Source of the DNA: Endotrypanum monterogeii
Taxonomy: Eukaryota > Euglenozoa > Kinetoplastea > Trypanosomatida > Trypanosomatidae
Assembly (NCBI GenBank): GCA_000333855.2
Contig: CM007316.1
Span: 754,385-806,764 of the forward strand
Length of the DNA stretch: 52,380 bases
Direction: 5' to 3'
Part shown: positions 19,602 to 29,735 of the stretch, one piece after another
Position numbering within the stretch: position 1 is the first letter of the stretch
How the letters are laid out: each line of letters opens with the position of its first letter
Translations under genes and position numbers: made by a program
The notes under the pieces: generated by a model
Told to the model about the DNA's origin: nothing
Databases searched by the model: none
The model's input: the letters and a program-made list of their open reading frames with translations, nothing else

Positions 19602-19957
19602 ATCAAAGTAGTCATGTACCTACACCACCGCCATTGTTATGCTGGTGTGTGGCCCCTCATCATCACTATCGCGGAAAGAAGAAAAAAATCGAAGACGACA
19701 AGATAAAAAAAAAAGAAAGCCTGTACGAGAAGACGGAGGAGGGGAAGATGGTCAAATACGTTGAGAGAGCGAAATTGAGAGGGAGAAAGTCAGACAAAGG
19801 AAAACAAAATCTATTCAAGGATGTCTTCTTTGCGAGTGAGGTGGATAGGATGGAAGCCTCACAGCATTGTGTGCTTCAGCACAGATGTAGCAGTGGCAGC
19901 TCTGCAGCTGCTGCCCCCATTTATAGTGATGCATTCAACAGCCACGTTCCGTCCTCT

Positions 19958-21376
19958 TCAAGAGTCTTGTGAGGCGTCGTCAAGCTCGTCATTGCCCATC
20001 GTCAGGATTTGACGAAGACTTCGCCCGTACTTGGACGCGGCACGAACAGCAGCAGCATACTCAGAGGGAAGCTGCGACGGTCGCGTTACTGACGTAGCCA
20101 TCGCGGGCGGACGCCGGCGGCGTGATGCAGATCGTGAGATACGAGGTATACCACCGGTGCTAGATAATAACGGCGCGCTGACACTGCTAAGCACAAACTG
20201 TTTTGCAGGGGGGCTGGGCCACGGACCTTTCATCTCCAAGGTATCTTCTGATCCAGCCACCACATAAAGGCTGCTGCCCGGATCGAAGACTGGTGAGTCC
20301 GTTGTACCGACTTCAAGCTCATGATCTATGAAGGTGTGCATCGAACTGCTGAACGAATCGAGTGGTAGCTCCGGCAACCCAACCCCAACAGCAGCAGCAG
20401 CAGCTGTCATATCCTCCTGCGTAACGACAGAGATATTAGTGGGCGTCGACACCCACGACGAATGTCGCCCAGAAATCGACATGGAGCGCACACCGCGCCC
20501 GATCCCCGTAGGGGAGCTCTCCCCACAACGGCGTGCGATGGGGCTAACAGGCACGGATGGTGCCAGCCTGAAACCATCCCATCCGAATCGGTTTCCCTCC
20601 TTGTCAACTGGAGACCGAGAGAGTCGCCCCTGGTGTGTACCTGCAGACTTCCGCCACGCTGGAGACGAGTCAGTCAGAATCGAGTGAGCGCTGTACGGTT
20701 GAGTAGGCTGTCCTCCAACAGCGGGCATGGCCCGAGTCGAGGAGAGCAACGACGAGCCCGTCGACATCGCAAGACCGTGTGAAACCTCCGCGACTGCCGG
20801 CTCTGAACAACCCTGTTGGAGCATCGGAGGAAATGCTTCACTGGATAAACTAGGTCTCGACGTTGAAGACGAATGTGGAAAGAATTCAGTCATCTTACCT
20901 TCACCCAAACGCCCTTCATCCAATGGGTGCATTGGAGGCACGCCTGGCTTGCTGTCGCTGCAGCCATACACGAGAGATTGGAGATTGGCCTCTCCGTGCA
21001 TACACGCGCCATCGTGGTAGATGTGGCGTGTCGCTGCGGTATCCTTGACTAAGGAACGCAAAGGAAAGGTGAGCCACGAGGAGGCAGGATCTCTGAAGTC
21101 GATACTGGAGATGGCAGTGATCGCTGCCGGCGCTCTTTTGGAGGACGAGTGAGATCCTCTTACCGTCGATTCCCCTCTGAGGCACAAGCCTGCGCTGTTG
21201 CTACACGATGGATTCGCAGCCGAATTATCGTATAGTGATGCCCACAACCCCCTATTCACCTCGGCTCCCTTAAGGCCACCTGATTTCCCGGGACTACACG
21301 AATAGCCGCATGAAACTAGCATCGCTGTGGCCTTCAGAAGCTCCTCTTCTGGGGTCTCTGGAAAGGGAAGCTGCAT
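19958..21376 (-). CDS. Hypothetical Ser/Pro-rich protein, 472 aa
   Basis: No family is recognised. Most of the protein is rich in Ser, Pro, Gly and Ala and is probably disordered. Two short ordered-looking ends stand out: the N-terminal PFPETPEEELLKATAMLVSC and a C-terminal helix (PSEYAAAVRAASKYGRSLRQ) followed by an acidic tail. A basic RSASRRRRPP stretch precedes the C-terminal helix. There is no membrane span. On the sense strand a CCATTCCTGCTCAG sequence about 30 nt upstream of the ATG is a possible trans-splice acceptor. The gene is supported by length and by being the only long frame on the transcribed strand here. It could be a phosphorylated scaffold, but that is a guess. Confidence 0.75.
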   Translation of the reverse strand: MQLPFPETPEEELLKATAMLVSCGYSCSPGKSGGLKGAEVNRGLWASLYDNSAANPSCSNSAGLCLRGESTVRGSHSSSKRAPAAITAISSIDFRDPASSWLTFPLRSLVKDTAATRHIYHDGACMHGEANLQSLVYGCSDSKPGVPPMHPLDEGRLGEGKMTEFFPHSSSTSRPSLSSEAFPPMLQQGCSEPAVAEVSHGLAMSTGSSLLSSTRAMPAVGGQPTQPYSAHSILTDSSPAWRKSAGTHQGRLSRSPVDKEGNRFGWDGFRLAPSVPVSPIARRCGESSPTGIGRGVRSMSISGRHSSWVSTPTNISVVTQEDMTAAAAAVGVGLPELPLDSFSSSMHTFIDHELEVGTTDSPVFDPGSSLYVVAGSEDTLEMKGPWPSPPAKQFVLSSVSAPLLSSTGGIPRISRSASRRRRPPAMATSVTRPSQLPSEYAAAVRAASKYGRSLRQILTMGNDELDDASQDS

Positions 21377-21953
21377 TTCTTCTCGAGGAGCAGGGGATAA
21401 GCACCTCGGCTGAGCAGGAATGGTGGTAACAGTGTTACGGTCAAGTACATGTTGTAATAAATTTGGTCACGCACGCTTTGTTCAGTGCACCAAAGCACAC
21501 ACAGAGATCAATCGTGATAGGCACCGAATATAAATATACATATATATATATATACATATATATATAAAGAGATGGAAACTAGATTTGAAAGGCTAAAAGA
21601 TACCCCCCTGTTGCGACATTGATTGCACTGAATCTCCCAAGAACCAGCCCGCCCTCTCCACAGTGCAGTAGTCTCCCATCCAACAGAGACAGACACACAC
21701 ACACAAAAAGAAAAAAAAGATGGCACCTAAAGAATCACCCTTCTACGCCTGTCAGCCAATACTAGTGACTCGGTGAACTGTTCAAAAAGAAGGCTGTACG
21801 GCGAGGAAAAGAGGGTGGGAGCAAGAAATGCTACGCGGAGAAGCACACCCAACAGGTGAAACACTGCAACAGTACAGAAGAGGAGCAGATTCGCCGCAGT
21901 AGTCCTCACTTTTAGCAGAGCAAAACACGAGTACCCAGACAGCGCCCTCAATT

Positions 21954-21980
21954 TGTGTGTGTGTGTGTGTGTGTGTGTAT
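21954..21980. repeat. (GT)n microsatellite
   Basis: About 13 GT units on the plus strand, CA on the sense strand. Confidence 0.9.
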
Positions 21981-22190
21981 CGATGGGAGTGAATAAAGAG
22001 GCTTTCGAAGGGAAAAGCAAAAGAAAATAAAAGATTTTATTGAACGCAAATAAAATGATTTTCGGCGTGAGGGTGTTGAGCTGAATGACATCAAGAGCGG
22101 CAGAATCCAACCATCTGGAGCAACGTGCTCGAAAAATCAAAGCTGTGCCATTCAATATAACAGGGAGATGAACGGCCGTACTCCGACTTG

Positions 22191-22221
<31 letters not shown>
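22191..22221. repeat. (AT)n microsatellite with one interruption
   Basis: AT units broken once by ATAC near 22201-22206. Confidence 0.85.
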
Positions 22222-23532
22222 GTGTATTTGAGCTCAGTGTTTCACAACAGAGATCACGACTACCACATAAGCAACACCCCACCCACCTACCCCTTCAGAC
22301 GTAACCACAGCCCACCTGCATCTGCTGCGTGCCCACGACACCGTGACTCCCTTCAAAGACTCGTCTTCGTGCCCGAGCACAGTAAGAGCAATACAAGACC
22401 ACTCGCGTCTTCTTCCGCCGGCGACCCCCTTCCCCAGAGACCCGCCGCGTCACCCCTGCCAAAAAGCGATGGATACAGTACACACCTCTTCACCCAGTCT
22501 GGAATGCGCTTAGCGTCCCGCTCGTCAGAGAAATTGAAGGGCGTCCATCCAGAGGAAGTCCGACCTACAGGCTAGCTACCCTCATTGAAAAAGCTGGGCA
22601 ATTTGAGGTTTGAGGGCCGCTAACCCCACGCGCTGTCTGGGAATCACACTCAGTCCCAAATCAGCTCTGGACTCTCCATACCTCCCCCCAGCCGGTGTAG
22701 AATTGGGACACGCATGACTCTGGAACAATCGCTCATGTAGCCCAAGGGTGGACTTGTGCAGGGAACGACCTCTGTGCTTTACCAAGCCTAGCGGATTAGA
22801 GTCGCAAGGGAAGAAACAACATAAAAAACGTGAATAGCCGCCACGCTGCACACCAAATGGGGGCAGGCGGGTACGCGCTTCTTTGTGCCTGTCCAATACA
22901 TCACACTCAAAACGCTTCTGACCTGTCGGTGACTGGTCTGCATGTGACGCGAAATACCGACAATGGATGATAACACCTTTGTCTTGCGTCCACTAAGAAA
23001 GCCACTCGTTGATAAATCTTTTATCGTGTGCAATTGCCTTCTCCACTCGGTTTGCTTCTCATTACATAGCAGATGACAGAGTAGCCTTCCTGTCCGTCTC
23101 GTGAGAACTGGGAGGAAGAAGGGACATCACGCAGATTATGTCGCCTAGCTTATTATTTTGCCCCCTCCCCCCCTGTAACCCCCACGTACTAAAGAGCGAG
23201 GGATGTATCCAACAAACAGGAAATCCCTGAACCATTGCTATCCTTTACGTATATACAACCTCTAGTATGCCGTTGTAGGAAAAAATAACGATTTGACTGG
23301 CTTGTATTTTCTGGGAGCCCCTTACACGATGCTTAATGTTTTAGCACACCGAGGCGAGAACGACCCCACCCGGCAAAAGTATATTTTTTTGATAGAAAGT
23401 GACACCAAAAATGTACTCACTGCGGAGTGCGGCTGCAGAACCCCTGCCTCGCCCCCCCCCTCCCCCTCACACACACATACCGACTTAGTGAGAGGAGGAG
23501 GGGGATCCCGACATAATGCGGTAGGGCAGCCC

Positions 23533-23841
23533 TCATCTCGAGGGAACGCGGGAAGAACGGAATAAAAAAAACACGAAAGGACGCGGTGGGAAAAAGGAGA
23601 GAGAAAAGCAGGGAGGCCGTACAAGCTTTTCTTCAAAATCGACTCGATGACAGCAACCGATGTTGTTCAAGCGCCGATAAATGTGTCCTTCAAGACATGA
23701 CTGGAGAGTTACACGATGCTCACTGCAGGCTCCCTTCTCTGGCTTACCTTGAGGCATTGGCATACACCTACCCATATTGACATGTCCCATGGCAAATTCA
23801 CCGAGAACCTTTCGGAGGACAAGCTCGTTGCCATCCGCCAT
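23533..23841 (-). CDS. Possible small Cys-rich protein with a CX9C motif, 102 aa
   Basis: This is a candidate gene on the transcribed strand. It starts at the ATG at 23839-23841, three bases after a TTGCAG that could be a splice acceptor. The first 75 residues look protein-like: a helix-prone start (MADGNELVLRKVLGEFAMG), then Cys26, Cys39, Cys49, Cys63 and Cys64. Cys39 and Cys49 form a CX9C pair within a helical stretch (CSEHRVTLQSC), as in mitochondrial intermembrane-space CHCH proteins. The second CX9C of a classical twin motif is not present: the next spacing is X13. The last 25 residues are Phe/Pro/Ser-rich and look like read-through of pyrimidine tracts, so the true stop or frame near 23610 should be checked. 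Family not recognised. Confidence 0.4.
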   Translation of the reverse strand: MADGNELVLRKVLGEFAMGHVNMGRCMPMPQGKPEKGACSEHRVTLQSCLEGHIYRRLNNIGCCHRVDFEEKLVRPPCFSLSFFPPRPFVFFLFRSSRVPSR

Positions 23842-24207
23842 GGTCTGCAATTAGTTACCTCACTCACCCATGGATTCTTTTAGGCTGACACCACGCAGCT
23901 ACTTGGACACTTGAAGATCCCGTGAAAGGATAAGCGCTCGCGATCTTTCGAAGGGAGAAGTAAATGACGTCTATGAATTCGCCGTATGCGGCCAGCGAGT
24001 CTCGCCGGTGAACTGGAGAGGTCACCATAAGTCCGACAAACGATCAAGATAGATCAATGTGAAAAGTGGCTTCAGCCGTCTCCCCGCTTCAGCCAGCATC
24101 GCTGACAGTCAAATGGACGCAAGCAACTGCCGGTCCATCAAACATCCATCTGCCTTGTGGGCCCTTCCACAGACACACCTCCCCTCAAGCCAGTTGCGCC
24201 TCTGGTG
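23842..24207. other. Spacer of 366 bases between the CX9C candidate and TSR3
   Basis: It has a pyrimidine-rich sense tract near 23942-23960 that could be a trans-splice tract for the CX9C candidate. It also holds the 3' flank of TSR3, whose stop is at 24208. No gene seen. Confidence 0.4.
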
Positions 24208-25080
24208 TCACACTTCTTCTCGAGTGGTTTCTTCATATCGCCTTTCATCTTCACCTCCACCATTTCCCATGTCGACAACGCTGTCGGAGTCCTCCTCATC
24301 AGCCCCCTCCCCCTCAGAGCTCGAGGGACACTCCCATTTGTGGCGGTTTTTCAGCCGTCCCCGGCGCTCGTTCAGCGGGCGGAGGTCTGACAAGTCTATC
24401 GCGTCCAAGTCGAGGCCGCGCCGCACCTCGCTCTCCTTCAGCTCTCTCTCCAGATATTTCTCCTGGAACGCATGAATATCTGCAGAGTTGGCACACTCCT
24501 GGTAGCCGGCCAGTAACTCGCGATTGACATCAAAAAAGCTCGCGCCCCAGGAAAAATATGCCATAACGTTCCGAGCATCGTTCATCAAGCCCACAATCGC
24601 CAGCGTTGCAGCCAGCGCCTCGGCACAGTTCAGCTTCGATGGGCGACCGTAGTTCACCGGGTTGGCAGCAAGCAGGAATGGCAAGAGTCGTGGGGCTGAC
24701 ATCCGCATTTGGCGCCACGGCACGGAATCCAGCTCCTTCCACGAGCAGTCCACTACCGCAGCACCGCTCTGCAGCACGATGGCACGATCCGCCGGACTGA
24801 CCACCTCTGTTGCGCTGGGTGTCAGCACAACGCCGTGAAAGGGCTCACTGAGGCGCAGGAGGCGCAGCGCGTTCAGTCGAAACAATTTCTTTCCTGAGCA
24901 GGCGTTGGGGTCACATTGCTCAAAGTCCCACATGGCAAGTGGTACGCTGCACGGGTGCGCCGGCGGCTCGTTGCTGTGGTACCCGCTAGCTGAGCATACG
25001 CCGCCTGAGACTCCACCCCGGCCCCGAGCGCGGCCGCGACCGCCACCGCCACCACGTGAACGCACATCACCCTTCCCCAT
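24208..25080 (-). CDS. TSR3: 18S rRNA aminocarboxypropyltransferase TSR3, 290 aa
   Basis: TSR3 transfers the aminocarboxypropyl group of S-adenosylmethionine to a hypermodified pseudouridine (m1acp3-psi) of the small-subunit rRNA, late in cytoplasmic 40S maturation. Family landmarks are clear: WDFEQCDPNACSGKKL (51-66), VLTPSATEVVSPADR (85-99), VVDCSW (109-114), LLAANPVNYGRPSKLNCAEA (136-155) and the WGASFFDVNRELL helix (178-190). An Arg/Gly-rich (RGG) N-terminus at residues 7-23 precedes the domain, and the tail is acidic with a run of Ser and Glu/Asp, as in other eukaryotic TSR3. The ATG at 25078-25080 is chosen. The frame stays open for 34 codons upstream but would need a GTG start. Confidence in the family is high. 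Confidence 0.95.
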   Translation of the reverse strand: MGKGDVRSRGGGGGRGRARGRGGVSGGVCSASGYHSNEPPAHPCSVPLAMWDFEQCDPNACSGKKLFRLNALRLLRLSEPFHGVVLTPSATEVVSPADRAIVLQSGAAVVDCSWKELDSVPWRQMRMSAPRLLPFLLAANPVNYGRPSKLNCAEALAATLAIVGLMNDARNVMAYFSWGASFFDVNRELLAGYQECANSADIHAFQEKYLERELKESEVRRGLDLDAIDLSDLRPLNERRGRLKNRHKWECPSSSEGEGADEEDSDSVVDMGNGGGEDERRYEETTREEV

Positions 25081-25925
25081 TTGGCCCACAGGAAAAGAAC
25101 GACTTTTCTTTATTATCAACACGAGCTCATGTAGTTGGAGAAAACGGAAAAGGTGGCGAGTGTTGACGACCACAGAGCCCACCGACTTGTTCCTGGGGGC
25201 CTATGGCGCGCACACACACATACACACACAACCGATGCAAGAGCGCACGACAGGGTGATGAGAGTCTTTCCCTTGAACAAACCAAAGGAAGCGAGTCACA
25301 CAAGACGAGAAGTGAAGGCGAAAGAGCGGGACAATGTTTCCCTTAGCAGGCGGTGGATCTATATAGATAGATATATATGACGGGAGATGTAGTCACATGA
25401 AAACCGATTGAAAAAGAGGGGAGAAAGGGAGCAAGACAAGAAGTCAGTAGACTGCATGAACCATCGATGGTGTTGCTGTATACGGCGCACATCCCTCCTC
25501 CTCCTTGCAAAACGCTGTTGCAAGTAGGGTGGAGTGAAATACAGCCACTAAGAGCAAAAACATAATTTTAAAAAATTGCTCTTCAGAGTGTTCACTGGAC
25601 GAATCTACTAGTCCACAAGGATGATGACACGAGGTGTCGATGTTCTGGGAGCAACCCTGCGCTGAGGGATCCCATCCTCACACCTGTTTCCAGGGGGGGA
25701 GGGCAAAAAAGGCATAAGTGAGGGACTCCCTGTGGAAAAACTCACCGGCAGTCTTGCCCTCCCCATACGACGCATTCATGTGCATTATGAGGGCATTATC
25801 CAACATTAATCGTTCCATCTACACGCACGTACAAGACAGCGGAGAGAGCTGCGCGACCTTCTCCACCCCTAACGGCATACGTCGCGCAGGCAGCATACAC
25901 TCATATTACAGAGCCAGGTTGGCAG
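25081..25925. other. Intergenic region, 0.85 kb, no gene recognised
   Basis: It contains a CACA-rich block near 25209-25231 and a short AGAT/ATAT stretch near 25360-25380. A C/T-rich sense tract (TCGTTCTTTTCCTG) directly upstream of TSR3 may belong to its splice region. Confidence 0.45.
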
Positions 25926-26372
25926 TCAATAGTGACGGCGTTTCAAGGATTTTTTCACGGCTGGGGTGGTCGCCGACGTCTCTGACAGCGTTGATTCAGT
26001 CGCTTGCGAACTCAGGACAGACGCTTTCACAAGCTCCTTGAAGGGCTTTGCTGAAAAAAAATCTTTTTTCCCCGGTGTCTGCTTAGCGGTAGCAGAGCTC
26101 CCTGATGTTGTAGTTGCTGTAGACTCCGCTGTGCACGTCGTATTTTCTTCGTTCATCGAGCCCATTGCCTTCAAGGTAGGCGCCTCTGTGCGTCGCTTCT
26201 TGACAGCACCTCCCTCCATCGTCATCTGTACGCCGTCCATGAACTCCTCGTTGGGTGTCTCGCGGCAGCGCTTGTTGGTGCGACGCTTTTCAAGATAACT
26301 TTCCCGCTCCTTCTCTACTTTGCGCAGATGTGCAACATAGTTTTGTCGCTTGACGCGGTGTTTCTTGGGCAT
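25926..26372 (-). CDS. Small basic, probably nuclear protein, 148 aa
   Basis: No family is recognised. The first 37 residues are strongly basic and helical (MPKKHRVKRQNYVAHLRKVE to EKRRTNKRCRE), and the C-terminus ends in KKSLKRRHY. The middle is Ser/Thr/Ala-rich and probably disordered, with another basic patch KKRRTE. This layout suggests a nuclear or nucleolar protein, for example in ribosome assembly or chromatin, but that is inference. The ATG is at 26370-26372. The sense strand immediately upstream reads CTCCCACCCTTTCTAG followed by one base and the ATG, so the predicted 5' UTR before the spliced leader would be only 1 nt unless another acceptor is used. Confidence 0.75.
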   Translation of the reverse strand: MPKKHRVKRQNYVAHLRKVEKERESYLEKRRTNKRCRETPNEEFMDGVQMTMEGGAVKKRRTEAPTLKAMGSMNEENTTCTAESTATTTSGSSATAKQTPGKKDFFSAKPFKELVKASVLSSQATESTLSETSATTPAVKKSLKRRHY

Positions 26373-26373
26373 T

Positions 26374-26454
26374 CTAGAAAGGGTGGGAGATCGAGTCTCT
26401 GTGTGTGTGTGTGGTGGGGGGGGGGGGGATGGGATGGGATGGGATGGGATGGGT
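26374..26454 (-). promoter_or_regulatory. Microsatellite-built polypyrimidine tract and acceptor AG at the start codon
   Basis: On the sense strand a (CCCAT)5 repeat, a run of 13 C broken from a (CA)n block, and CTCCCACCCTTTCTAG lead straight to the ATG of the small basic protein. The AG lies at 26375-26374. The tract is composed mainly of simple repeats (26401-26454). Confidence 0.45.
26401..26454. repeat. (GT)n, G run and (GGGAT)5 compound repeat
   Basis: The plus strand reads (GT)6, then GGT and 13 G, then five GGGAT units and GGGTT. It lies 30 bases upstream of the small basic protein gene. Confidence 0.9.
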
Positions 26455-27460
26455 TACACGTTAAACAATGGTGCAGAAGATCGCGCAAGGGCAAACAGCA
26501 AAAGACTGGAACTACTCCCAAATCGTGAAAGCACGCCGGTGCTCCTAGACGTAAACCTATGTGAGAAAAATAGGAGAGAGAATGCTTTACCTCCTCGCGA
26601 CAATGTCTGCAAACGAAGCAAAACGAAGAGGGAGGGAGGTATGAAAGGAAGAGGTAGCGGAGGAAGGACATGACGCGAAACCTGGAGAGGAAAACCGAGA
26701 GGTGACAGAACATATCAGAGCACAACGTGTTCGTCATCGAATGGTCTGATGGGAAAATTCAAGCGCGGTGCGGAAAGAGGGGCAAGAGGGCAGAGGCGAC
26801 ATCGGCCGCGCCTGCGAACACTGACGCCCAGCTGAGACGGAGCAGGGCCTCGAGCCACCGACACCTTCCCTTCCCCTCCCCTTGGGGAAAAGTATCTAGC
26901 GCGGGGCGCCTAGGGTCTAAATGGGATAATGAGGTAAACACCTTTTGCACGATGATTGCCCCCCGCCCACTCACGCAAAGCTGAAAAAGCACAGCCGCTT
27001 CCCAGTCTCTGGAGAACATAAGAAAAGGGGAGCAGGGAGTCTGTAGTGCACAGCTTTGCTAATGATCGCGCTTCTGCAAAACGGAGATGAGAGCGCACGC
27101 CGCATCTGCCACAGAGACGAGTACCGCTGCAGATACAGACATCACAATAATGAGGTGAAGACAGAAAAAAAAATCTCAAGTGTTGGACAAACGTAACTAT
27201 ACATCGCACACATGACGAAAGGTGAACTAGCAAAGACATAAACACACACACAGTGGTGCTATAGCAGCACTATCAGGTTTTCTGACTGTGATTTACATCG
27301 AAACCTCTCTGATCTTCTGACAATAATAATAATAATACTCGCCCGCTTTCCCTTAGGCCCACACACGCGCACACAGACATACACATACCCCCAACCTCCT
27401 CAAGAACAAACCAACTCTCCCGCTCTCCACCTACCACGCATATACTCCTCAGACCATCAT

Positions 27461-29689
27461 CTACATAAAAAACTCTGCCCCGTCCTCATCCGAGTCGATG
27501 GCGTTGTTGGAGCCGGTCCCCGCGGCCCCACCACGCTCGCCCTTGCGAGCTGATTTTGCGTCCAGCGGCTTTGAGAAGAACGAGCGCGGGCGGATGGGCT
27601 TACCAGTCTTGTGAATAAACGTTGCCTGTGACCGCTCGAGAGCGCGCCGGATTCGCTCCTCCTGTTCCCCTTGCTGATTCGCTAGATGAACAATGCGAGC
27701 CTCATAACGGCGCTGCTTGTCACTCTGCTTCATCACAGCTTGCACTAGGGACAACTCGACATGATTTTCTGGGTCACAAAGGTAGCGGTGGTACTCCTCA
27801 AGTTTGTTCTCGATAATGGTGAGCATCTCTACTGGACCCATGGAAGCATCTTGATGGTTATGATGTAGATTCGCTGCGTGGCCTGCAGTCTTCGCGCCAG
27901 CGGGTTTTGACTTCGGCTTAGTGGGTACAGCCGGTGAATTCCGCGAACCCGCCAACGATCCGAAAGTGGACGCCTTCATTGCCCCACTGGTCCCCGTCGA
28001 AGGCCGGAGTGGTCCTTGCTCATCATCCCTGGAAGAAGCGGGCGATCGGCCCCGCGCTACGGTGCTAGGTCCTGTGGATCCCTCCGTGGCCTTGCGGGCG
28101 TTGGCGCTGTGCGCAGAGACCTTTATCTGGTGGTCACCAGCGCGAAGCAGATTGAAGATGTGCACAATCGACTCCTCAACTTTCTTCTTCAGCTCTTCAG
28201 GAGACATCGTTGTGACCGAAACACCTCCGTTCGCGTCCCACACGCCGCCAATGGCCAAAGCGCCTCCGGTAGATCGTTTGGACGGTTTCGCGTTCGAGCC
28301 CTCCGTCGTGTTTGCCTGCTGCTTTCCACGCGGCTCCAACGCCTCCAGTCGCTCGTCTAGCTCCTGCAACTTCCTCTGGGCCTCAGCTACGCTGTTGGTC
28401 AACGCCTCCAGCTGCGCAGTTCGCTGTTGAACCATGGTATTCATCTCCTCCCGCTCCATAACAAACCCCATCGTGACGCCCTCCAACTCCTCCTCCAGCT
28501 CGTGGCAGTTCTGGATTAAAAACAAATTGCCCTCCTCAACATTGATGAAGACCTCTAAGAGATCATCGACAGTCTCGAAGCACAGCGGCAATCGCTCCTC
28601 GTCGTAATTGTTGTGCAGCACATCCTTCACGGCTGTCAGCGTCATTGCAGAGACTTCTGCACGGATACTTGCAGACAAAGACGCAATATCACTTCGGGCT
28701 TTATCCTCCATTGAGCTATAGAGTTGCTCTAGCTGCTTCTCCAGTGGCACGACTTCTGGTTCATCTTCCTTGATGGAGAAGCTGTTGCCAAGACGCTGCC
28801 CCGCTTTCTTCTGCGAGGATACAGCAGCAGATACCCGCCTCCATCTCCCAGCGGGTGTCCTGTCACGCTCCTCCTCCAGCAATGCTTGCTGCGCTGCCTC
28901 CACGCGCGCCTTCTCCTGCGCAGTCAAGGCAGCCGACTGCACTTCATAAACCTCCTCGGCATCCAGAAGAACTTTTTCTGTCATGTCTTGGATCCGAAGA
29001 TCACTCAGGACGTCAAAAAACCACTGCGGTTTTGCCAGACTTTCGAGAAAGTCCTTGTAGGAGAGACAGTTCTCAATCTGGAGCTGCATCTTGCGTGCCT
29101 CGGCTTCGCCGTGGCTGATGAGGGCGGACAATTTTTTTATTTCGACTGCCTTTGCTAGCTTGGCACGCGCCTCATTGTCCGCTCGCCGAACTGCGGCATC
29201 CTGCTCAAGGTTGCTGAACTTCAAAAAATTGTCGAACTTTTCCCGCGTGTTTGTCAACTGCTCCTGTTGCTGACGCAGTCGCCTCTCCGCCCGATCAATT
29301 TTTTCTTCCAGCCTCCGAATCTCCGCTTTTTTGGTAGCCAGAGACATGCGCACAAGGCCGACCTCACGCTTCTTCATAATAAACTCTCTGGTCGAGAGCG
29401 AGTCGTGGGACTCCGTGGCGTAGCCGCTTACACCGCCTCGCTTCGCGGACGGAGCAGATGCATTTGATGGATGGCTAATCACCACAGTTTCCTCAAAAGC
29501 GCCGGCGGCCTTAGCACCCGGGCGGAGCGCACGACAACTACGGGGGGCAAGCACGATAAGGTCTTGGGCCATGGAAGCGTCGCCATCTCGTATTTCCTGG
29601 TGTACATCCTTGGAGATGCAAGCGCTCTCGAATTGAACGTCGACGCCTTGCGGCGCGTTGAAGGGGTTTAAGGGGGCCTGTTGCGTCAT
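27461..29689 (-). CDS. CFAP100: CFAP100 (CCDC37/MIA1) homologue, 742 aa
   Basis: CFAP100 forms, with CFAP73, the modifier-of-inner-arms (MIA) complex on axonemal doublets, which regulates I1/f dynein and flagellar beating. The family order is visible. An N-terminal NPF (NPFNAPQGVDVQF, residues 7-19) comes first. A DUF4200 coiled coil follows at about residues 100-225, with REFIMKKREVGLVRMSL at its start, RREN-like heptads and ENCLSYKDFLESL near its end. Then comes CFETVDDLLEVFINVEEGNL with LIQNCHELEEELE, a Gly/Ser/Pro linker, and near the C-terminus VEMLTIIENKLEEYHRYL. The last part is basic. The ATG at 29687-29689 sits 32 nt downstream of a good splice acceptor (29722-29723). An upstream extension would begin with GTG and run through that acceptor. 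It is longer than the human protein through its linkers. Confidence 0.9.
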   Translation of the reverse strand: MTQQAPLNPFNAPQGVDVQFESACISKDVHQEIRDGDASMAQDLIVLAPRSCRALRPGAKAAGAFEETVVISHPSNASAPSAKRGGVSGYATESHDSLSTREFIMKKREVGLVRMSLATKKAEIRRLEEKIDRAERRLRQQQEQLTNTREKFDNFLKFSNLEQDAAVRRADNEARAKLAKAVEIKKLSALISHGEAEARKMQLQIENCLSYKDFLESLAKPQWFFDVLSDLRIQDMTEKVLLDAEEVYEVQSAALTAQEKARVEAAQQALLEEERDRTPAGRWRRVSAAVSSQKKAGQRLGNSFSIKEDEPEVVPLEKQLEQLYSSMEDKARSDIASLSASIRAEVSAMTLTAVKDVLHNNYDEERLPLCFETVDDLLEVFINVEEGNLFLIQNCHELEEELEGVTMGFVMEREEMNTMVQQRTAQLEALTNSVAEAQRKLQELDERLEALEPRGKQQANTTEGSNAKPSKRSTGGALAIGGVWDANGGVSVTTMSPEELKKKVEESIVHIFNLLRAGDHQIKVSAHSANARKATEGSTGPSTVARGRSPASSRDDEQGPLRPSTGTSGAMKASTFGSLAGSRNSPAVPTKPKSKPAGAKTAGHAANLHHNHQDASMGPVEMLTIIENKLEEYHRYLCDPENHVELSLVQAVMKQSDKQRRYEARIVHLANQQGEQEERIRRALERSQATFIHKTGKPIRPRSFFSKPLDAKSARKGERGGAAGTGSNNAIDSDEDGAEFFM

Positions 29690-29721
29690 CTTAGCGGATT
29701 TTGCGCAGATGTGCCAAAACT

Positions 29722-29735
29722 CTAGAGAAAAAATT
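29722..29735 (-). promoter_or_regulatory. Polypyrimidine tract and spliced-leader acceptor AG for CFAP100
   Basis: The sense strand reads CAATTTTTTCTCTAG with the AG at 29723-29722, 32 nt before the chosen ATG. Confidence 0.6.

Larger units (their letters stand above)
18659..19957. other. Intergenic region, 1.3 kb, no gene recognised
   Basis: It contains an (AT)n array at 18862-18889 and a purine tract at 19538-19601. A T-rich sense tract near 18740-18752 followed by AG candidates could be the trans-splice region of the acyltransferase gene. No convincing frame on either strand. Confidence 0.5.
21377..23532. other. Intergenic region, 2.2 kb, no gene recognised
   Basis: It contains imperfect (AT)n near 21537-21566, a (GT)n array at 21954-21980 and (AT)n at 22191-22221. 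Frames such as 22582-22896 on the minus strand have no family likeness or supporting start context. Confidence 0.5.
26373..27460. other. Intergenic region, 1.1 kb, no gene recognised
   Basis: Apart from the compound repeat at 26401-26454 it has an (AAT)n stretch near 27321-27335 and CACACA near 27361-27387. It holds the 3' flank of the CFAP100 gene. No convincing frame. Confidence 0.45.

Noticed and set aside
22582..22896. 104-codon minus-strand frame
   Set aside because: No supporting splice site, no family likeness, irregular composition.
25081..25182. 34-residue N-terminal extension of TSR3
   Set aside because: It starts at GTG; the ATG at 25080 directly precedes the RGG segment known in the family.
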